Assembly: GCA_009778945.1 (NCBI GenBank)
Contig: WRFF01000092.1
Span: 1 to 7,000, forward strand
DNA: 7,000 nt
Reading direction: 5' to 3'
Source: Clostridiales bacterium
GTDB taxonomy: Bacteria > Bacillota > Clostridia > Peptostreptococcales > Anaerovoracaceae
The position numbers were made by a program, and so were the translations under genes. Below, piece after piece: positions 1 to 5,453 of this stretch (position 1 is its first letter; each line of letters starts with the position of its first letter). The notes below the pieces were generated by a model. That model was given only the letters and a program-made list of their open reading frames with translations, had not been told where the DNA came from and did not search any database.

Positions 1-3
1 ATC

Positions 4-981
4 ATGGAAGAAAAACGGCTGCAGGAATTGCTGCGAGACGTGGCGGACGGCAGGATGACGCCGCAGGAAGCGGCGGAGCGTCTGAAGACACTGCCATACG
101 ACGATCTCGGGTTTGCGAAGGTCGATACGCATAGGCAGCTTCGGCAGGGACGCGCCGAGGTCGTGTTCGGCATCGGGAAGACGCCGGAGCAGGTCGCGGG
201 AATTGTGAAACGCCTTGCAGATGAGGCGCCGCTTGTGATTGCGACCAAGGTGGAGGAAGCCCATGCGGCGGTGACAGGCGAAACGCTAGGCCGGGAGGTT
301 TTGCGGGGCGATGTGGCAGTATTTATTCAAGCGGAAAATGAGACGAAAGCGGGCGCACCAGTGCTTGAAAAAGCAGTAAATGAAGAAACAAACGACGAAT
401 CAAATGGAACGGCCAACGATAGGGCGGCGGGTTCATTGGCAGACAAGGCGCCAAGTTTTCCGCATGGTCTGACATATTTTGAGGTTCCGAAAATGCTCGT
501 CTGGCGCGGCGCAGCAGGAAGCGACACGGAAGACACGCCGGAATCGAATGCGGAAGCATTGTCAGTGTCGAAGCCGGATCGCCGCGGTCTCGTCGCGGTC
601 GTCTGCGCGGGCACGGCGGATATTCCGATCGCAGAGGAAGCGGCGCTCACAGCGGCGCTGTACGGCTGCCGCGTCAGCCGTTTCACCGACGTGGGCGTGG
701 CGGGAATCCATCGCTTGCTGGATCAGGTAGAGGAGATCCGCAAAGCGGACGCTATAATTGCCGTCGCGGGGATGGAAGGCGCACTTGCCTCCGTGGTCGG
801 CGGCCTTGTCGCCGCGCCGGTCATCGCAGTGCCGACCTCGATCGGCTACGGCGCGTCGCTCGGCGGGCTCACCGCGCTTTTTGCGATGCTGAACAGCTGC
901 AGCCTCGGCGTCAGCGTGATGAATATCGACAACGGGTTCGGCGCGGGATATCTCGCGTCTCTGATCGCGTCGCGTCGGTAA
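4..981 (+). CDS. larB: LarB, nickel-pincer nucleotide cofactor biosynthesis carboxylase/hydrolase
   Basis: LarB carboxylates and hydrolyses nicotinic acid adenine dinucleotide to give the dicarboxylated pyridinium mononucleotide from which LarE and LarC build the nickel-pincer cofactor of lactate racemase-type enzymes (family knowledge). The N-terminal LarB region (about residues 1-110) has the usual helical start and the 'DLGFAKVDTHRQLRQGRAE' stretch. The PurE-like catalytic domain (about 194-325) shows AGTADIPIAEEA, VGVAGIHRLL, AGMEGALASVVGGL, PTSIGYGASLGGL and NIDNGFGAGY, all characteristic of LarB. Length is 325 aa against roughly 250 for typical members. The excess is Glu/Asn/Thr/Ser-rich sequence at about 111-153 and 172-192, between the two conserved parts. 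The ATG at base 4 fits the family N-terminus, but the SD and any upstream operon partner lie outside the window. No larC, larE or larA follows; the next gene is convergent and unrelated. Confidence 0.95.
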   Translation: MEEKRLQELLRDVADGRMTPQEAAERLKTLPYDDLGFAKVDTHRQLRQGRAEVVFGIGKTPEQVAGIVKRLADEAPLVIATKVEEAHAAVTGETLGREVLRGDVAVFIQAENETKAGAPVLEKAVNEETNDESNGTANDRAAGSLADKAPSFPHGLTYFEVPKMLVWRGAAGSDTEDTPESNAEALSVSKPDRRGLVAVVCAGTADIPIAEEAALTAALYGCRVSRFTDVGVAGIHRLLDQVEEIRKADAIIAVAGMEGALASVVGGLVAAPVIAVPTSIGYGASLGGLTALFAMLNSCSLGVSVMNIDNGFGAGYLASLIASRR

Positions 982-1033
982 AGAAATACAGAACCGTTCC
1001 CCTTGTCTCTTCGAAATACGGATCAATGGGTTA

Positions 1034-1357
1034 TCAATTTGTGTTGTCAGGATCTTTAATCACGGTTGATTCAGCTTCGATCATTTTCACAAGTTCATAC
1101 GGCCTGAGTTCAAGCGCGGCCGCAATTCGCCAGATCGTTTCAAAATTGGGGACCTTATCGCCCGTCTCAATCATCGCGAGATGGCTCCGCGCAAGGCTGG
1201 CGAAGCCGGAGAGCACTTCCTGAGAAAGCCGTTTTTCTTTCCGCAGACGGCGAATAACCGTACCGATAGCATTTCTATCAAGTTCTATTATCGTAGACAT
1301 TTCCATACAGAAAGTGTACGGATTTAAATCATCAAAAAAGTCTGCGATAGTAGACAT
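1034..1357 (-). CDS. Small XRE-family helix-turn-helix transcriptional regulator
   Basis: A single-domain DNA-binding protein of the Cro/CI (XRE) type. Residues about 30-92 form the five-helix domain; the helix-turn-helix is near 44-66, with LSQEVLSGFASLARSHLAMIE and the typical ETGDKVPNFETIWRIAAAL continuation. There is no effector, protease or toxin domain. The start is uncertain. The longest frame begins at 1357 (107 aa), but ATGs at 1306 and 1300 also fit, and a start at 1300 (88 aa, MSTIIELDRNAIG) is closer to the usual length. None has a strong SD; 1300 has only a weak GGA just upstream. The two candidate starts at 1357 and 1300 both read MSTI because they lie in a repeated sequence. 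The gene is divergent from the lipoprotein gene, and its 5' end covers that gene's promoter, so it may control the lipoprotein, itself or both (inference). Confidence 0.85.
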   Translation of the reverse strand: MSTIADFFDDLNPYTFCMEMSTIIELDRNAIGTVIRRLRKEKRLSQEVLSGFASLARSHLAMIETGDKVPNFETIWRIAAALELRPYELVKMIEAESTVIKDPDNTN

Positions 1358-1360
1358 TTC
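1290..1360. repeat. Pair of 14-bp direct repeats at the XRE gene start, candidate operator
   Basis: ATCGTAGACATTTC at 1290-1303 and ATAGTAGACATTTC at 1347-1360 match at 13 of 14 positions and lie 57 bp apart (19 codons, in frame). Both contain an ATG of the minus-strand XRE gene, and the upstream copy contains the -35 hexamer of the divergent promoter. They could be operator half-sites for the regulator or a duplication of its start region. The sequence alone does not separate these. Confidence 0.5.
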
Positions 1361-1379
1361 GATCTTACATTGATATACT
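1351..1379 (+). promoter_or_regulatory. Extended -10 promoter for the lipoprotein gene
   Basis: TAGACA (1351-1356), a 17-bp spacer and TATACT (1374-1379), preceded by TG one base upstream (1371-1372). This gives 5 of 6 matches to both consensus boxes plus the extended -10. Transcription would begin near 1386, about 43 nt before the lipoprotein ATG. The -35 lies inside a short direct repeat and overlaps the first codons of the longest XRE frame. Confidence 0.6.
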
Positions 1380-1428
1380 GGATCATACGGGAATCTACTG
1401 CTCGGATGTTATTCAGAAAGGGAATGTT

Positions 1429-2211
1429 ATGAAAAAAGTATTTGTTTTGGTTATCGCAATTGCAATGCTATTCGCTTTTACGGCTTGCGGGGGAAGAGCA
1501 GCCGCACCTCCGGCGGGTGGCAGCCCAACTGCGCCCGGCGGCAGTCCTACAACCCCAACAACGCCCGGCGGCAGCCCGACGACGCCTGCAAAAGGCGAAG
1601 TGGCTTATAAAACAACGTATTCCAATGCCCGGGTGTGGACAGACAGTATAGGAAGCAAATGGGTGCAAGTAATTGTGGAGATTGAGAATACCGGGACAGT
1701 GCCGCTGTACTTGTCATCGGGATCCGTGGATTTGGAAGATTCAAGCGGCACTTTAGTAAAAAGCCTATCGCTGGTATCCGCTTTCCCTGACGTAATAGAC
1801 CCGGGCGAAAAAGGGTATTATTACGATGAAACAACCATAGATAATGAAGATGTTACCGGTCTTGTAGTTGTACCGCGGCCGGATGTAAGAAAGGCAAAAG
1901 TGGACAATATAAAATTCAATGTTTCGGAGTTTTCACTTTCTGATGATAAGTACTTCGGAATTCACATGATTGGAAGGGTTGAAAACACCAGCGACGAAGA
2001 GGCGGGCATGACCTATGTTGGCGCTGTTTTGTTTGACAGCAACGACACGCCTATCGGGTTGCTATACACCATAGTATCGGGGAAACTTGAGCCGGGAGAT
2101 AAGGTTGGATTTGAGGGCAGCGCCTTGACTTTACCACGGGACATAAAAGCTGATACGGTTGCCAGATATGAAGTATTTGCATACCCAAGCCAAATGCAAT
2201 TTGATTTTTAA
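1429..2211 (+). CDS. Secreted lipoprotein with Gly-Ser-Pro-Thr linker and tandem FxLYD-like beta domains
   Basis: Residues 1-20 form a lipoprotein signal peptide: MKK, a hydrophobic core, then FTAC with lipidation expected at Cys20. The protein should therefore be anchored on the outer face of the cytoplasmic membrane. Residues about 21-55 are a flexible linker with three GGSPT-type repeats (bases about 1516-1590). The rest looks like two beta-sandwich domains of the FxLYD/DUF4352 kind seen in many Bacillota lipoproteins. One (about 58-140) has VQVIVEIENTG and later VIDPGEKGYYY. The other (about 158-260) has GRVENTSDEEAG, VGAVLFDSNDTPIG and LEPGDKVGFE. No catalytic motif is visible, and the ligand or role is unknown. 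The SD AAAGG/AGGGA ends 6 nt before the ATG. The gene is followed by its own terminator, so it is probably monocistronic. Base composition is more A/T-rich than larB or uvrB, which may point to separate acquisition. Confidence 0.85.
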   Translation: MKKVFVLVIAIAMLFAFTACGGRAAAPPAGGSPTAPGGSPTTPTTPGGSPTTPAKGEVAYKTTYSNARVWTDSIGSKWVQVIVEIENTGTVPLYLSSGSVDLEDSSGTLVKSLSLVSAFPDVIDPGEKGYYYDETTIDNEDVTGLVVVPRPDVRKAKVDNIKFNVSEFSLSDDKYFGIHMIGRVENTSDEEAGMTYVGAVLFDSNDTPIGLLYTIVSGKLEPGDKVGFEGSALTLPRDIKADTVARYEVFAYPSQMQFDF

Positions 2212-2242
2212 CAGAAAATATTAAAGAACACAAAACATAATG

Positions 2243-2278
2243 GGGACAGTTCCTATAGTCAGGAATCGTCCCTTTTTT
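2243..2278 (+). terminator. Intrinsic terminator of the lipoprotein gene
   Basis: A 12-bp stem (2243-2254 with 2261-2272; GGGAC and TTCCT blocks paired, with one A-C mismatch and one G-T pair in the middle) closes a 6-nt loop and is followed directly by six T residues (2273-2278). It lies 32 bp after the lipoprotein stop codon. Confidence 0.9.
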
Positions 2279-2286
2279 CAGCGCCG

Positions 2287-2295
2287 TGCTATACT
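2287..2295 (+). promoter_or_regulatory. Candidate extended -10 promoter upstream of the palindromic element
   Basis: TGCTATACT matches the extended -10 pattern (TG, one base, TATACT). No good -35 is present 16-18 bp upstream, where the terminator stem lies. If used, transcription would start near 2302, inside the palindromic element, giving the regulator-uvrB transcript a leader of about 160 nt containing the whole hairpin. Confidence 0.4.
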
Positions 2296-2297
2296 TT

Positions 2298-2457
2298 TAT
2301 TACTTCGCCAATTAAATATTGCATTGAATTGGCGAGATAGTTTGGCAACCTGCAAGGCGTAAAACGCAGACGTAGCAACGCTACGGCGAGGCTTTGCAAC
2401 ACAGCGGGATGTCAAAATAGCCGCCAAGATATGCAATATTTAGTTGTCGGAGTAATA
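2298..2457. mobile_element. 160-bp palindromic MITE-like element
   Basis: The outer 27 bp at each end are inverted repeats matching at 24 of 27 positions (TATTACT... at 2298, ...AGTAATA ending 2457). The inner halves are also complementary over long stretches: GGCG near 2331 with CGCC near 2421, and GTAGC (2372-2376) with GCTAC (2380-2384) around a 3-nt loop. The symmetry centre, 2377-2378, is the exact midpoint. The element carries no ORF of note and ends with TA on both sides, which would suit a TA target duplication as made by IS630/mariner-type transposases (inference). It resembles repeated palindromes that I believe occur in Clostridia, but copy number cannot be judged here. As RNA it would form a long imperfect hairpin. 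Confidence 0.75.
2449..2452 (+). promoter_or_regulatory. SD of the DtxR-family gene, located inside the palindromic element
   Basis: GGAG at 2449-2452 lies 7 nt before the ATG at 2460 and is the only plausible ribosome-binding site. It falls in the right terminal inverted repeat. The left arm has GGCGAAG, in reverse complement, at the equivalent place, so the right arm differs in exactly the bases that create the GGAG. Confidence 0.65.
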
Positions 2458-2459
2458 CA

Positions 2460-2861
2460 ATGGCTTTATACGAATCGGGTGAAAATTATTTAGAGACGAT
2501 CCTGATGCTTGAAGAGCGGATCGGGAAAGTCCGGTCGGTGGACGTCGCGAACGAACGGGAAGTTTCGCGCGCAAGCGTGAGCCGCGCTATGAATATCCTG
2601 AAGCGCGAGGGGCTGCTGGCGTTCGGCGCGGACGGGAGCCTGGAACTCACGAAGATCGGGAGACAGGCGGCGATGGGGGTATATGAGCGCCATCGCGTTA
2701 TCGCGGATTATTTGTCGCGCTATCTCGGCGTGGATGAAAAGACGGCGCTCGAGGATGCGTGCCGCATCGAGCACGTGCTTTCCGACGTGGCCTTTGCGCG
2801 CATGAGGGAAAAAGTCGGCGAAAACAAACGCTCGGGCAAGGCGCCGGAGAACGCAAAATAA
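2460..2861 (+). CDS. DtxR/MntR-family metal-dependent transcriptional regulator
   Basis: A 133-aa protein with the two-domain layout of short DtxR/MntR repressors and no C-terminal SH3-like domain. The winged helix-turn-helix spans residues about 1-70, with VSRASVSRAMNILKREGLL as recognition helix and following strand. The dimerisation/metal domain spans about 72-115 (YERHRVIADYL, EDACRIEHVLSD). By alignment from memory with MntR, the metal-ligand positions are Asn9 (Asp in MntR), Glu12, His78, Cys101 (Glu in MntR, Cys in DtxR), Glu104 and His105. The ligand set is therefore mixed, and Fe versus Mn cannot be assigned; such proteins repress metal uptake genes when metal is plentiful. The start is supported by GGAG 7 nt upstream. 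The gene precedes uvrB by 55 bp with no terminator, suggesting co-transcription. The C-terminal tail (117-133) is basic and probably disordered. Confidence 0.92.
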   Translation: MALYESGENYLETILMLEERIGKVRSVDVANEREVSRASVSRAMNILKREGLLAFGADGSLELTKIGRQAAMGVYERHRVIADYLSRYLGVDEKTALEDACRIEHVLSDVAFARMREKVGENKRSGKAPENAK

Positions 2862-2896
2862 CAGGCCATAAGGGAGCAAGGATAGATCATTTTGTA

Positions 2897-2920
2897 ATGG
2901 ATATAGACACGGCGCCATGA
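2897..2920 (+). other. Possible 7-codon leader ORF overlapping the uvrB start (ATGA)
   Basis: ATG at 2897 reads MDIDTAP and stops at TGA 2918-2920, sharing ATGA with the uvrB start at 2917. The purine-rich AGGGAG (2871-2876) and AAGGA (2878-2882) are 14-20 nt upstream, too far for a standard SD, so translation of this ORF is doubtful. It is listed because uvrB itself has no nearby SD. Confidence 0.2.
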
Positions 2921-4899
2921 CAGAGCATACAGGACAATTCAAAATCCAATCGGATTATAGGATGACGGGCGACCAGCCGGGTGCGGTGGACGCGCTTGTG
3001 GCCGGCATCGTAAACGGCAAGCGCTTTCAGACGCTACTCGGCGCGACGGGTTCGGGCAAGACATTCACGATGGCGAATGTGATCGAGCACGTGCAGAGGC
3101 CGACGCTCGTGATCTCGCACAACAAGACGCTCGCGGCGCAGCTCTGCGGAGAGTTCAAGGAGTTTTTTCCGGACAACGCGGTCGAGTATTTCGTCAGTTA
3201 TTATGATTATTATCAGCCGGAGGCCTATGTGCCCTCGACAGACACCTATATCGACAAGGATTCGGATATCAACGACGAAATCGACAAGCTCCGGCATTCG
3301 GCGACGGCGTCGTTGAGCGAACGGCGCGACACGATCGTCGTTGCGAGCGTGTCCTGTATCTACGGCCTCGGTGAGCCGGTCGATTACAAGGAACAGACGC
3401 TGTCGCTGCGCCCGGGCATGGAGCGAAGCCGTCGCGATATCCTCACAAAGCTCGTGGACATCCAGTACAAACGCAACGACATGGGGTTTGAACGCGGGAA
3501 TTTCCGCGTGCGCGGCGACGTGATCGACGTCTTTCCGTCCGGCGGGGACAATCCCGTGCGCATCGAGCTCTTCGGTGACGAGGTGGAGTCGATCAAGGAA
3601 ATCCAACTCGCAACGGGTGAGGTGACAGGGACGCGCAGCCATATCGCGATCTTTCCGGCGACGCATTATGTCGCGTCGCCCGCGAAGATGGCGCAGGCTG
3701 TCGAAACGATTGAGGTTGAGCTTGAAGAGCGGCTCGCGTGGTTTCGCGCGCAGGACAAGCTGCTCGAAGCGCAGCGGCTTGAGCAGCGCACGCGTTACGA
3801 TCTCGAAATGCTGCGGGAGATCGGCACCTGCAAGGGCATCGAAAATTACGCGCGGCATATCAGCGGCCTGCCGCCGGGGACGCGCCCGTATACGCTGATC
3901 GACTATTTCCCGGATGATTTCTTGGTCATCATCGACGAGAGCCACGTCATGCTGCCGCAGCTGCGCGCGATGTGGGCGGGCGACCGCTCGCGCAAACAGG
4001 CGCTGGTGGATTACGGCTTCCGGCTGCCTTCGGCGCTCGACAACCGGCCGTTGAAATTCGAGGAGTTCCTCGGCCTTGTCGGCCAGACGGTGTTTGTAAG
4101 CGCGACGCCCGCGGAATTCGAGCGCGAGCAGAGCGGCGGCGTCAGCGCGGAACAGGTGATCAGGCCGACCGGCTTGGTCGATCCGGAGATCGAAGTGCGC
4201 CCGACAAAGGGGCAGATCGACGATCTGATCGCGGAGATCCACAAGGTCACGGGCGCGGGCGAGCGCGTGCTTGTGACGACGCTTACGAAGAAGATGGCGG
4301 AAAGCCTCTCAGAATATCTCGCGGGCGCGGGCATTCGCGTGCGCTATATGCACGCGGACACGCAGACCATTGAGCGGATGCAGATCATTCATGACCTGCG
4401 CGTCGGTGTGTTCGACGTGCTGGTCGGGATCAACCTGCTGCGCGAAGGGCTTGACTTGCCCGAGGTCAGCCGCGTGGTGATTTTAGACGCCGACAAGCAA
4501 GGTTTCCTGCGCGGCGAGACTTCGCTGATCCAGACGATCGGACGCGCGGCGCGCAACGTGCACGGCCGCGTTATCATGTACGCGGACGTGATCTCCCCGT
4601 CCATGCGCAGCGCGATCGACGAGACCGAGCGCCGGCGCGCGATTCAGATCGCGTACAACGAGGCGCACGGCATCACGCCGCGCACGATCGAGAAAGCGGT
4701 GCGGGAAGTGATCGAGGCGACGAAGGCCGCCGAAGCTGAGGATATTTGGTACGAGACCCGCGCAAAAAACGAGATGACGATGAAGGAGCGGCGCGAATAT
4801 ATCTCGCGGCTCGAAAAAGAAATGAAGGAAGCGGCGGCCCATCTCGAATTCGAACGGGCGGCCGTGCTGCGTGACCGGATAATGGATCTGAAGAGCTAA
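2917..4899 (+). CDS. uvrB: UvrB, excinuclease ABC subunit B
   Basis: UvrB is the damage-verifying helicase-like subunit of bacterial nucleotide excision repair. UvrA loads it on DNA, and it then recruits UvrC for incision. All landmarks are present: Walker A GATGSGKT (42-49); the beta-hairpin region YYDYYQPEAYVPSTDTYID (from about 95), used to insert between the strands; the UvrA-interaction domain (about 160-250); DESH box (340-343); helicase motif VI QTIGRAAR (539-546); and the C-terminal UVR coiled coil that contacts UvrC (about 628-658, EKEMKEAAAHLEFERAAVLRDRI). The 660-aa length is normal. ATG 2917 is the only standard start after the in-frame stop at 2869, and it leaves the conserved SDYRMTGDQPGAV at the expected place, but it has no SD within 12 nt. 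uvrA, the common downstream partner, is absent; the region after the stop is degenerate. Confidence 0.98.
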   Translation: MTEHTGQFKIQSDYRMTGDQPGAVDALVAGIVNGKRFQTLLGATGSGKTFTMANVIEHVQRPTLVISHNKTLAAQLCGEFKEFFPDNAVEYFVSYYDYYQPEAYVPSTDTYIDKDSDINDEIDKLRHSATASLSERRDTIVVASVSCIYGLGEPVDYKEQTLSLRPGMERSRRDILTKLVDIQYKRNDMGFERGNFRVRGDVIDVFPSGGDNPVRIELFGDEVESIKEIQLATGEVTGTRSHIAIFPATHYVASPAKMAQAVETIEVELEERLAWFRAQDKLLEAQRLEQRTRYDLEMLREIGTCKGIENYARHISGLPPGTRPYTLIDYFPDDFLVIIDESHVMLPQLRAMWAGDRSRKQALVDYGFRLPSALDNRPLKFEEFLGLVGQTVFVSATPAEFEREQSGGVSAEQVIRPTGLVDPEIEVRPTKGQIDDLIAEIHKVTGAGERVLVTTLTKKMAESLSEYLAGAGIRVRYMHADTQTIERMQIIHDLRVGVFDVLVGINLLREGLDLPEVSRVVILDADKQGFLRGETSLIQTIGRAARNVHGRVIMYADVISPSMRSAIDETERRRAIQIAYNEAHGITPRTIEKAVREVIEATKAAEAEDIWYETRAKNEMTMKERREYISRLEKEMKEAAAHLEFERAAVLRDRIMDLKS

Positions 4900-4991
4900 A
4901 CCACAAAGACGACGAGGATGATGCCGAGCGCCGTCCCCAGCGCGAACGCGGCGCAGACCGTCGCCCAGTAAAACTTCTCGCGGCGCCGCAA
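4896..4991 (-). CDS. Candidate 31-aa single-pass membrane peptide
   Basis: On the minus strand a TTG start at 4991 is preceded by AAAGGA with a 5-nt gap, a good SD. It opens a 31-codon frame ending in TAG at 4896. The product begins with a basic cluster (RRREK) followed by Phe-Tyr-Trp and an unbroken hydrophobic helix to the C-terminus (ATVCAAFALGTALGIILVV), as in small membrane proteins with an inside N-terminus. The codons are rich in G/C third bases like larB and uvrB, unlike the A/T-richer DNA beyond 5000. Its stop shares the CTAA at 4896-4899 with the uvrB stop, a typical tail-to-tail arrangement. I do not recognise the family. It could instead be the remains of a longer gene, but an in-frame TAA at 5019-5021 closes the frame upstream. 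Confidence 0.4.
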   Translation of the reverse strand: MRRREKFYWATVCAAFALGTALGIILVVFVV

Positions 4992-5213
4992 TGAAGTCCT
5001 TTTTTTGGAGGTGTTTTGTTACATGATGTATTTTCGCAGGCAAAGGTCAACCGAATATCAACAAACCAGTTGATATTCAGTTTATCTTTTATTGAGAAAT
5101 TATTGATAACCGGTCTGTACAATAAGATGTGGAATAGGAGCGCTTTAGAATAATGTTGCAGCCGGAAGATTCGTGAGAAAGGTTTGGTTTTGAGATGAAC
5201 GGGCTGAAAAAAT
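4992..5213. other. Low-coding stretch with a small ORF and an inverted repeat
   Basis: No firm gene is visible. A perfect SD-like GGAGGTG (5007-5013) precedes two overlapping plus-strand possibilities. One is ATG 5023, a 16-codon frame ending at 5073. The other is TTG 5016, a 45-codon frame ending at TAA 5151-5153 whose product includes FSLSFIEKLLITGLYNKMW. Neither is recognisable; the second could be the tail of a lost gene. A 10-bp perfect inverted repeat with a 6-nt loop sits at 5053-5078, too A/T-rich and without a clean T tract to call a terminator. TACAAT at 5118-5123 is -10-like but lacks a well-spaced -35. Composition is more A/T-rich than in the flanking uvrB. Confidence 0.3.
5053..5078. 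repeat. 10-bp perfect inverted repeat
   Basis: GAATATCAAC (5053-5062) and GTTGATATTC (5069-5078) flank AAACCA. It could form a small hairpin or be a binding site for a dimeric protein. The weak T-rich sequence after it (TTTATCTTTTATT) makes a poor terminator possible. Confidence 0.45.
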
Positions 5214-5453
5214 ATGAAAATATCGCCAAATGCGGTTTTCAAAAGCCAGCGCGGAAAAACAGCGACGCACGGTTTTCGGTATGGGATTTTGTTTTGCTGC
5301 ATCATGCTTTCGAGCGCGCTGTTGTCGACGGTCTTGTCCCGCATCATGTTGCCGACACTGGCAAAAATACTCGTCGATTGCGGATTGTCCCTTATAAGTT
5401 ATAGAGTTCAAAGCAGACTGATCTTTCACGAGGGAGTGAACGAGAATGTTTAA
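5214..5453 (+). pseudogene. GtrA-like membrane protein, C-terminal half only
   Basis: The 79-codon frame encodes a basic segment (NAVFKSQRGK) and two hydrophobic segments (YGILFCCIMLSSALLSTVL; LVDCGLSLISY), ending in SRLIF plus a short tail. This follows the second half of GtrA-family proteins: a loop after helix 2, helix 3, then the LVD...S...Q...F signature of helix 4. Those proteins have four helices in about 120-140 aa and serve in transfer of lipid-linked sugars across the membrane. Helices 1 and 2 are missing: the frame is closed by TGA at 5205-5207, and nothing upstream supplies them. The ATG at 5214 has no SD. I call it a truncated remnant. The stop TAA (5451-5453) overlaps the start of the response-regulator remnant, suggesting the ancestral genes were adjacent and perhaps translationally coupled. 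Family assignment is from pattern memory. Confidence 0.5.

Noticed and set aside
562..1026. 154-codon minus-strand frame opposite larB
   Set aside because: His/Arg-rich shadow of larB with no family pattern.
1026..1223. Plus-strand frame across the XRE gene
   Set aside because: Antisense to a clear helix-turn-helix gene, no SD and no recognisable motif.
1516..1590. Repetitive DNA in the lipoprotein gene as a separate repeat element
   Set aside because: It only encodes the GGSPT linker repeats of the lipoprotein.
2298..2457. Riboswitch or structured ncRNA in the leader of the metal regulator
   Set aside because: The symmetry is that of a single long palindrome with transposon-like ends; no known riboswitch core is seen.
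3034..4242. 402-codon open frame on the minus strand opposite uvrB, and other long frames there
   Set aside because: Arg/Ala-rich, low-complexity shadow translation of a G/C-rich gene; uvrB is certain on the plus strand.
5195..5404. 69-codon plus-strand frame overlapping the GtrA remnant
   Set aside because: Composition is not membrane-like or family-like; the overlapping frame at 5214 has the recognisable hydrophobic pattern.
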